This document shows, in pieces, positions 48,991 to 55,992 of a stretch of 55,992 bases of DNA. Source of the DNA: Muribaculum sp. (GTDB lineage Bacteria > Bacteroidota > Bacteroidia > Bacteroidales > Muribaculaceae); contig NZ_JAIDKI010000244.1 of NCBI RefSeq assembly GCF_029051885.1, positions 1-55,992 on the forward strand, given 5' to 3'. Made by a program: the position numbers and the translations under genes. How positions within the stretch are numbered: the first letter of the stretch is position 1; each line of letters starts with the position of its first letter. The notes under the pieces were generated by a model. It worked only from the letters and a program-made list of their open reading frames with translations. It was not told the DNA's origin and searched no databases.

Positions 48991-51033
48991 ATGAACCTGT
49001 TAAAATCACTTGCAACCGCCGGACTCATGGGCTTCCTCGCGGTGCTCCCTATGAGCGCTGAGGAACATCTGAAAAGCCTTGATCCCAAGCAGTTTGATCC
49101 AAACACTCCGGCCTCTGCCGACTTCTACCAGCATGTAACCAAAGGATGGCGTGACGCTCATCCTCTTACCGCCGAACATGCACGCTACGGCGCGTTCGAC
49201 GTGCTCAACGACTCTTCCGAGGCTCGTGTAAAGCGTATTGTGCTCGGTCTGGGCGCTACCAATCCCAAGCCCGGCTCGGTAGCCCACAAGGTATGGACGA
49301 TTTACTCACAGGCTATGGATTCAGTGCGTCGCAACCGTGAGGGTGCCGCTCCTATCCAGGCCGATCTCAAGAAGATTGAGAACACTCCCCACGAGGAGAT
49401 GACCGACCTCTTTCTCTGGATGCACGGCAACTATGCCTCTCCCTTCTTCGGCGCAGGACCCATGGAGGACCTTGCCAACAGTAAGGAATACGCAATGTAT
49501 GTATCAGGCGGTGGTATGGGTCTTGGCGACCGCGACTACTATCTGCTCGACGACAAGCGCAACAAGGAAGTGCGTGAGGCGTACAAGAAGCTGATTGTAA
49601 AGCAGATGCAGAATGCCGGCTTCAAGGCCAAGGATGCAAAGCGCATCATGACCAACGTAATGAAAATCGAGACTGCCCTTGCCGACTCGGCATGGACCCG
49701 CGAGCAGAGCCGTAATATTCCGGCGATGTACAATCCGTTTACATTCGCACAGCTCAAGGAGACATATCCCGGAGTAAACTGGGACCGTTTCTTTATCGAG
49801 ACTATGGGAATCCCCTCGCCTGAGACTGTTATCGTTACAGAGCCCAACTCGGTGATGCAGGGTGTCAATCTGCTTTCGACCCTCACCGACCGTGAAATCA
49901 AGGACTATTACCTCTGGAAATATGTGGCTCAGGCTGCCGGTAAACTCAGCGACAAGTTTACCGACGCTTCATTTGAGTTCAACAAGGTAATGAGCGGTGT
50001 AAGCGAGCAGCGTCCGCGATGGAAGCGTGCGCTCGGAGCTACCGAGGGTATGCTCGGCGAGGCTGTCGGACAGCTTTATGTAGAGAAATACTTCCCTCAG
50101 TCGTCAAAGGACTACATGGTGGGTCTGGTAGAGAATCTGCGCACAGCTCTCGGCAAACATATAATCAATCTTCCCTGGATGAGCGACGACACCAAGCTCA
50201 ACGCCATCAAGAAGCTCAATGCCTTTACCGTGAAAATCGGATATCCCGACAAATGGAAGGACTACAGCAGCATGGTTATCGATCCTGAGCTGAGCTACTA
50301 CGAGAATATGCACAATGCCGGCATGTGGCATCAGAAAGAGGAATATGCCAAGTGGGGCAAGCCTGTCGACAAGACTGAGTGGGGTATGACTCCGCAGACC
50401 GTCAACGCCTACTACAATCCTCTGGCCAATGAGATTGTGTTCCCGGCAGCTATTCTCCAGGCTCCTTTCTACGACCCTGAGTCGTCGGATGCCGAGAATT
50501 ATGGCGGTATCGGTGTGGTAATCGGTCATGAGATGACTCATGGATTTGACGACCAGGGACGCAACTTCGACGCAGACGGCAATATGGTCAACTGGTGGAC
50601 TGCAGAGGATGCCGAGAAGTTTGCTGAAAAGACCAAGGGTCTTATCGCACAGTTTGACGCAGTGGAGATTCTTCCCGGTCTTCATGGCAACGGACAGTAT
50701 ACCCTTGGCGAGAATATCGCCGACCAGGGTGGCCTTCGCGTGGCTATGACAGCATTCCTCGACTCGCAGAAGAAGAAGGGTGTGGATATTGCTACTGAGA
50801 AAATCGAGGGTCTGACCCCCATGCAGGTATTCTATCTCAACTACGCCAACCTCTGGGCTCAGAATATCCGTGATGAAGAGATTCGTTCTCTTACCCAAGG
50901 CGATGTGCATTCACTTGGCGAACAGCGTGTCAACGTTACTCTGCGCAACATTGATCCGTTCTTCGAGGCATTCTCTATCAAAGAGGGCGACAAGATGTTC
51001 CGACCGGTAGAGGAGCGCGTGGTTATCTGGTAA
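48991..51033 (+). CDS. M13-family (neprilysin-like) metallopeptidase
   Basis: VIGHEMTHGFDDQGRNFDADGN (HExxH), NAYYNPLANEIVFPAAILQAPFYD, LGENIADQGGL. Confidence 0.95.
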   Translation: MNLLKSLATAGLMGFLAVLPMSAEEHLKSLDPKQFDPNTPASADFYQHVTKGWRDAHPLTAEHARYGAFDVLNDSSEARVKRIVLGLGATNPKPGSVAHKVWTIYSQAMDSVRRNREGAAPIQADLKKIENTPHEEMTDLFLWMHGNYASPFFGAGPMEDLANSKEYAMYVSGGGMGLGDRDYYLLDDKRNKEVREAYKKLIVKQMQNAGFKAKDAKRIMTNVMKIETALADSAWTREQSRNIPAMYNPFTFAQLKETYPGVNWDRFFIETMGIPSPETVIVTEPNSVMQGVNLLSTLTDREIKDYYLWKYVAQAAGKLSDKFTDASFEFNKVMSGVSEQRPRWKRALGATEGMLGEAVGQLYVEKYFPQSSKDYMVGLVENLRTALGKHIINLPWMSDDTKLNAIKKLNAFTVKIGYPDKWKDYSSMVIDPELSYYENMHNAGMWHQKEEYAKWGKPVDKTEWGMTPQTVNAYYNPLANEIVFPAAILQAPFYDPESSDAENYGGIGVVIGHEMTHGFDDQGRNFDADGNMVNWWTAEDAEKFAEKTKGLIAQFDAVEILPGLHGNGQYTLGENIADQGGLRVAMTAFLDSQKKKGVDIATEKIEGLTPMQVFYLNYANLWAQNIRDEEIRSLTQGDVHSLGEQRVNVTLRNIDPFFEAFSIKEGDKMFRPVEERVVIW

Positions 51034-51055
51034 TATACCCGCAGATACATATCCT

Positions 51056-51107
51056 ACACAATAACAAAGGCCGTGGCAAAATCTTGCCACGGCCTTTGTT
51101 ATTGTGT
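51056..51107. terminator. 24-bp perfect-stem bidirectional terminator
   Basis: acacaataacaaaggccgtggcaa-aatc-ttgccacggcctttgttattgtgt between convergent genes. Confidence 0.9.
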
Positions 51108-51146
51108 GAGCTATGTATCGTTGTTCTGTACAGTAGTCGATTATGC

Positions 51147-51599
51147 TTACTGACAAGGGATTTTGGCTATGCGCTTTTCGTGACGCCCTCCATCGAATGG
51201 AGTTGCAAGAAATTCATCGACAATGGCGAGAGCCAGAGTTGGCTCAATAAAGCGGGCCGGCATTACCAGTACATTGGCGTCGTTGTGGGCACGGGCCAGT
51301 CGGGCCAGTTCTACCTCCCAGCAGAGAGCCGAGCGTATCCCCTGGTGCTTGTTGAGGGTCATGTTTATACCGTTGCCGCTTCCGCATATGCCAATGGCCG
51401 GATAGCAGCGTCCTTCTTCTACGGCTTTCGCACAAGGGTGGGCGAAGTCGGCATAGTCGCAGCTTTCGGCAGAGAATGTACCGAAGTCCTCATATTCGAT
51501 ACCTTGGGCTGTGAGGTATCCCTCAACAATGCTTTTCAGTTCGTAGCCAGCATGGTCGCTACATAGGGCAACTTTCTTGCCCGGTTGGAGTATGGACAT
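51147..51599 (-). CDS. rpiB: Ribose-5-phosphate isomerase B
   Basis: VALCSDHAGYELKSIVEGYL...GICGSGNGINMTLNKHQGIRSALCWEVELARLARAHNDANVLVMPARFI. Confidence 0.95.
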   Translation of the reverse strand: MSILQPGKKVALCSDHAGYELKSIVEGYLTAQGIEYEDFGTFSAESCDYADFAHPCAKAVEEGRCYPAIGICGSGNGINMTLNKHQGIRSALCWEVELARLARAHNDANVLVMPARFIEPTLALAIVDEFLATPFDGGRHEKRIAKIPCQ

Positions 51600-51626
51600 T
51601 TTGGAGTATGTATTTATGTGGAGTTA

Positions 51627-53459
51627 TCAGAATTTCTGCATGTCGACCAGATGGCGGTAGGCTCCACCTTCGATAGTCATAAGCTCGTCATGAGTGCCGG
51701 ATTCCACGATACGGCCCTCGTTCATCACGCATATTATGTCGGCATTTTTGATTGTCGACAGGCGATGTGCGATTACGAGCGTGGTGCGGTCCTTCATCAG
51801 TCGCTCCAGTGCTTCCTGTACTGACTTCTCGCTTTGGCTGTCGAGCGCCGATGTGGCTTCGTCGAGAATGAGTACCGGCGGATTCTTTAGCACTGCGCGT
51901 GCGATAGAGAGTCTCTGGCGCTGTCCTCCCGACAGACGGCATCCGCGGTCGCCGATGCATGTGTCATAGCCCTGTTCAGTCTCCATGATGAATTCATGTG
52001 CGTTGGCTATGCGTGCGGCCTGCTCTACCTGGTCGCGTGTGGCCTCTTTTACGCCGAATGTTATGTTGTTGTATATAGTGTCGTTGAAGAGGATTGCCTC
52101 CTGGTTTACATTGCCCATGAGCGAGCGCAGGTCATGTACGCGCAGGTCGCGGATGTCGGTGCCGTCGATAGTGATTGAGCCTTTGTCTACATCGTAGAAT
52201 CGCGGTAGAAGGTCGGCCATTGTCGATTTTCCAGAGCCGCTCTGTCCTACGAGGGCTACTGTGGCTCCCGCAGGGATGTGGAGCGAGACGTCCTGTATGA
52301 CAGGCATATCCTTTGTGTAGCTGAACGATATGTTGTTGTAGCGTATATCGCCCTTGAAGTCGGTGATTTTCTTGGGATGGGCCGGGTCGTGGATAGGGTT
52401 GCGGGCCTCGATTATAGCGTCGACACGGGTCATGGCCGCGAGGCCTTTCTGTATGGCATATACGCTCTTCGACAGTTCTTTGGCAGGGTTGATGATACTG
52501 TAGAAGATAATCATGTAGTAGATGAAGTCGGGGGCTTCCATCGAAGAGTGATGGTCGATAATCAGAGTGCCTCCGAACCACAGTACAATAGCGATGGTGA
52601 TGGTGCCGAGAAATTCGCTCATGGGGTGGGCGAGCGACTGACGGCGTGCTATTCTGTTGCTGATTTTATAGAAAACCTGGTTGCCGGCGTGGAAACGAGC
52701 CTTTACCTTGTCTTCGGCGTTGAAGGCCTTTATGATGCGCAGGCCTCCGAGGGTTTCCTCGATGTTCGACATAAGAAGTCCCCACTGGTTCTGGGCTTCG
52801 AGCGACTGTCGTTTCAGTCGCTTGCCTACGCGCCCCATCACAAGGCCGGCCATAGGGATAAGCACAAGTACAAACAGGGTGAGCTGCCACGACATGATAA
52901 TCATCATCGTAAGGCATGCGATAATCATTACCGGATTTTTGAAGAACATATCGAGCGACGACATGATTGAGTTCTCAATCTCGGCTACGTCGCCTGTCAT
53001 ACGTGCCATCACATCGCCTTTGCGGGCATCGGTAAAGTAGGATATCGGCAGTCGTACTATCTTGTCGTACATATAGTTGCGTATATCTCTCACTATACCC
53101 GAGCGCATCGGTATGATAAAATAAGACGACAGGAATGTGGCTCCCGTCTTAAGGCCGGTCATTACTACGAGCAGCGCGGCCAGTGCGGCCAGTGTGATCG
53201 AAGGCCCGTAGGTGGTGATCATCTCCTGGGTGTAGTAGTAGAAGTTGTTGAAGAATACTTCCTTGAAACTACCGTTCTCCCATTCGATATGCGTATAGTT
53301 CATCTGGTCTATCCCGAACAGCATGCGCAGTATGGGTATCACCACTGCAAATGAGAACAGTGTGAGGAAAGCCGCGAGGATATTAAAGATAATGTTGAGT
53401 GCCAGATACTTCTTATAGGGAGGTACAAAGCGTCGGATGATAATCAGCAATTCTTTCAT
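51627..53459 (-). CDS. ABC transporter, fused permease/ATPase (MsbA-like)
   Basis: Six-TM N-terminal domain; GQSGSGKSTMADLLPRFYD Walker A, LSGGQRQRLSIARAVLKNPPVLILDEATSALD. Confidence 0.93.
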   Translation of the reverse strand: MKELLIIIRRFVPPYKKYLALNIIFNILAAFLTLFSFAVVIPILRMLFGIDQMNYTHIEWENGSFKEVFFNNFYYYTQEMITTYGPSITLAALAALLVVMTGLKTGATFLSSYFIIPMRSGIVRDIRNYMYDKIVRLPISYFTDARKGDVMARMTGDVAEIENSIMSSLDMFFKNPVMIIACLTMMIIMSWQLTLFVLVLIPMAGLVMGRVGKRLKRQSLEAQNQWGLLMSNIEETLGGLRIIKAFNAEDKVKARFHAGNQVFYKISNRIARRQSLAHPMSEFLGTITIAIVLWFGGTLIIDHHSSMEAPDFIYYMIIFYSIINPAKELSKSVYAIQKGLAAMTRVDAIIEARNPIHDPAHPKKITDFKGDIRYNNISFSYTKDMPVIQDVSLHIPAGATVALVGQSGSGKSTMADLLPRFYDVDKGSITIDGTDIRDLRVHDLRSLMGNVNQEAILFNDTIYNNITFGVKEATRDQVEQAARIANAHEFIMETEQGYDTCIGDRGCRLSGGQRQRLSIARAVLKNPPVLILDEATSALDSQSEKSVQEALERLMKDRTTLVIAHRLSTIKNADIICVMNEGRIVESGTHDELMTIEGGAYRHLVDMQKF

Positions 53460-53562
53460 ACGGCAAAGTTACTATTTATTTGGTATTTATTTAGCTGTCG
53501 GATGCAGGGAAGTCTTCAATAAGTATTAATTTTGTAGAAAATAATCTTTAACAGACCGCCTG

Positions 53563-54603
53563 TTGAGTGTGGTTTGGCCCACACAAAAGAGTGGTAATAT
53601 ATTAATCCGGAGCGTGAAACGTTATCAAGGTCTTAAAGCTATGCGCATAACGGTGTCGGTGGCTGTAGCCGCTGTCATCACCTTGTTGTGGATTGAATAT
53701 AGCGACCTTGTGCTTGGCACGATGGGATGGATTGAGCATACACAGATTATACCTGCCGGTCTGGCTTTTTCGGGTGTCACGATACTGTTCTGGCTTGTCA
53801 TGACCGCCTTGTTCGGCAGGATATATTGCTCGATGTTCTGTCCGCTTGGTGTCGTTCAGGATGTAGCGGCAAGGCTTGGCCGCATGAGTCGCAAGGGCTC
53901 GCGCCGCGATTATCATTATGCACCTCCGATGACGCGTCTGCGTTACTGCTCGCTCGCCGTAGTGGCCGTGTGTCTTTTTACGGGGTTGCTTATAATTCCG
54001 GTCATATTGGACCCCTACAGTATGTATTCGGCCTTTGTGCTGAATGTGTTGAAGCCTGTATGGGGGTGGATTAACAATGCTGTGGCGGCGTTTGGTGTAT
54101 ATACCGGATGGTGGACTGTGACTTATGTGTCGGTTATCACCGCTTCTCTCTTCGGTGTGGCTCTGTCGGTCGTGTCTTTGGGTGCAGTCGCCGTATCAGC
54201 CTGGATTTTAGGCCGGCCGTTCTGCAATACTTTCTGTCCGGTTGGTACTGTGCTTGGCATGGTCTCTGCACGCTCTCTCTGGCATATAGATATCGATACC
54301 GACCTTTGTACCAACTGCCGCAAATGTGAGCATGTATGCAAAGCTCACTGTATCGACCTTATCGACCATGTTGTCGACGGCTCGCGTTGTGTAGGTTGTT
54401 TCGACTGCCTTACCGTGTGTCCCGACGATGCCATATTCTATCGTCCCGACCGTAAGCAGCTCTCGCTCCCCATGATGCAGAGCCTCGACTCGCCTGAGAT
54501 AGGGCGCGCAAGCGCATGCTCCGGAGCGTCAGCTACCGTGTCGATGGACACTGATTCGATTGTAAATACAAAATCCGATGAAACAATATCTCGAACTTCT
54601 TGA
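53563..54603 (+). CDS. NapH-like 4Fe-4S membrane protein
   Basis: [18 protein letters not shown]...[16 protein letters not shown]...[17 protein letters not shown]...[16 protein letters not shown]. Confidence 0.85.
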   Translation: MSVVWPTQKSGNILIRSVKRYQGLKAMRITVSVAVAAVITLLWIEYSDLVLGTMGWIEHTQIIPAGLAFSGVTILFWLVMTALFGRIYCSMFCPLGVVQDVAARLGRMSRKGSRRDYHYAPPMTRLRYCSLAVVAVCLFTGLLIIPVILDPYSMYSAFVLNVLKPVWGWINNAVAAFGVYTGWWTVTYVSVITASLFGVALSVVSLGAVAVSAWILGRPFCNTFCPVGTVLGMVSARSLWHIDIDTDLCTNCRKCEHVCKAHCIDLIDHVVDGSRCVGCFDCLTVCPDDAIFYRPDRKQLSLPMMQSLDSPEIGRASACSGASATVSMDTDSIVNTKSDETISRTS

Positions 54604-55372
54604 CCATGTGATGGCTAATGGTGTTGAAAAGGGCGACCGCACCGGCACCGGCACGCGCAGTGTGTTTGGCTATCAGATGCGTTTTAACCTTGAAGAGGGT
54701 TTTCCGTTGCTTACTACCAAGAAACTTCATCTGAAGTCGATTATATACGAACTGCTGTGGTTTTTGCGTGGCGAAACCAATGTGCATTATCTCCAGGAGC
54801 ATGGAGTGCGTATCTGGAACGAATGGGCCGGTCCCGACGGTGAGCTCGGTCCGATCTACGGCTATCAGTGGCGCTCATGGCCTGATTACAACGGCGGCCA
54901 TATCGACCAGATTTCCGAAGTGGTGGAGACGATAAAGAATAATCCCGATTCGCGTCGTATAATCGTAAGTGCCTGGAATGTAGGTCAGCTCGACGAGATG
55001 CATCTGCCTCCCTGCCATGCCTTTTTTCAGTTTTATGTAGCCGACGGGCGTCTCAGCCTTCAGCTATATCAGCGGTCGGCCGATATATTCCTCGGAGTGC
55101 CGTTCAATATAGCCTCATATGCTCTGTTGCTCCAGATGATGGCCCAGGTGACGGGATTGCGTGCAGGAGATTTCGTACACACTCTCGGCGACGCCCACAT
55201 CTACAATAACCATATCGAGCAGGCGCGTCTGCAATTGTCGCGTGAGCCCCGCCATCTGCCGCGTATGGTACTGAATCCTGAGGTAAAATCAATATTTGAT
55301 TTCAAATACGAGGACTTCACTCTCGAAGATTACGATCCGCATCCCCATATAAAAGCAGTAGTGGCAGTATGA
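54578..55372 (+). CDS. thyA: Thymidylate synthase
   Basis: [49 protein letters not shown]...[12 protein letters not shown]. Confidence 0.97.
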   Translation: MKQYLELLDHVMANGVEKGDRTGTGTRSVFGYQMRFNLEEGFPLLTTKKLHLKSIIYELLWFLRGETNVHYLQEHGVRIWNEWAGPDGELGPIYGYQWRSWPDYNGGHIDQISEVVETIKNNPDSRRIIVSAWNVGQLDEMHLPPCHAFFQFYVADGRLSLQLYQRSADIFLGVPFNIASYALLLQMMAQVTGLRAGDFVHTLGDAHIYNNHIEQARLQLSREPRHLPRMVLNPEVKSIFDFKYEDFTLEDYDPHPHIKAVVAV

Positions 55373-55920
55373 TGAACGATAAAGACAGAATCCCTCTGAC
55401 TCTTGTGGCCGCTGTCACCCGTGACGGTGGGCTGGGGCGTTCCGGCCAGCTCCTTTACCGCATAAGTGCCGATATGAAACATTTTAAGTCTCTGACAATG
55501 GGACATCCACTCATAATGGGCCGCAAGACATATGAGTCGTTTCCCTCAGGTCCGCTGCCCGGACGTCTCAACATCGTGCTCACACGCGGCGATATGGAAT
55601 TGCCCGACGGAGCGGTTGTAGCCCATACTCCCGACGAGGCCCTCTCCATCGCTGCAGATTATATTGCAGCCAAAAGCGAAGGGAGCGCCGATGATACCAT
55701 GCTTTCGGCAATGGTGGTAGGTGGAGGAGAGATTTACCATATGTTTATGCCTATGGCCGACACACTTGAAATCACAGAGATAGACGCAGCTGCGCCTTCC
55801 GACACCGACACATGGTTTCCTGAAATCAGCGCCGGTGAATGGAGTGTTGTATATGAGGGGGAAATTCAGGCTGATCCGCGTTCAGGTGCCGAATACCGTT
55901 TTATTACTTATCGACGCTAA
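55369..55920 (+). CDS. folA: Dihydrofolate reductase
   Basis: [48 protein letters not shown]...[13 protein letters not shown]; overlaps the thyA stop. Confidence 0.95.
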   Translation: MMNDKDRIPLTLVAAVTRDGGLGRSGQLLYRISADMKHFKSLTMGHPLIMGRKTYESFPSGPLPGRLNIVLTRGDMELPDGAVVAHTPDEALSIAADYIAAKSEGSADDTMLSAMVVGGGEIYHMFMPMADTLEITEIDAAAPSDTDTWFPEISAGEWSVVYEGEIQADPRSGAEYRFITYRR

Positions 55921-55992
55921 GACCCCGTTCCCCAATATTTGTTAACGCTGGGGTCGCATATCTCTGAGTGATTTTTGTCTTGTGATGATGGA

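Noticed and set aside
54578-54603. 26-nt overlap between the NapH-like gene and thyA as an unusual dual-coding region
   Set aside because: Short same-strand overlaps are common in operons; the thyA start is well supported by homology.
1-55992. CRISPR array, prophage, IS transposase, restriction or toxin-antitoxin system
   Set aside because: No regularly spaced repeats, and no ORF resembling Cas proteins, integrases, transposases, phage structural proteins or known defence genes was seen.

Overview
This 55,992 bp window looks like a Bacteroidales chromosome segment, probably Muribaculaceae-like. The evidence is recurrent TAnnTTTG promoters, DUF4271/PorZ-type proteins and housekeeping gene order. 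It carries about 46 CDSs, mostly housekeeping (ribF, dtd, dapB, lepB, uxuA, ribE, hemD, rnpA, yidD, ilvE, lysS, gpsA, pgi, nadA, leuS, nadB, rpiB, thyA, folA), plus a surface-glycan glycosyltransferase cluster at ~41.0-45.5 kb, a CBM-containing GH43, an M13 peptidase and one tRNA-Pro(TGG). The strongest non-genic signal is the ~850 bp AT-rich gap between pgi and nadA (26974-27819). It holds six exact TTATCAAC/GTTGATAA DnaA-box-like octamers and sits where + strand composition appears to change from C-rich to G-rich, so I propose it as the chromosomal oriC. Other observations: a decayed GT8 start fragment upstream of the intact GT8; a family of inverted-repeat elements (TTAAGTAAsT...AsTTACTTAA) upstream of three genes; a second interspersed motif (AGAGCCGGTGAGACAATAAATG); a promoter plus intrinsic terminator with no ORF upstream of GH43 (attenuator or sRNA); a structured leader upstream of an uncharacterised protein; apparently leaderless genes; and a poly-C tract at a promoter. 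I saw no CRISPR array, prophage, IS transposase or clear defence system. All family calls come from reading sequences, without database searches.
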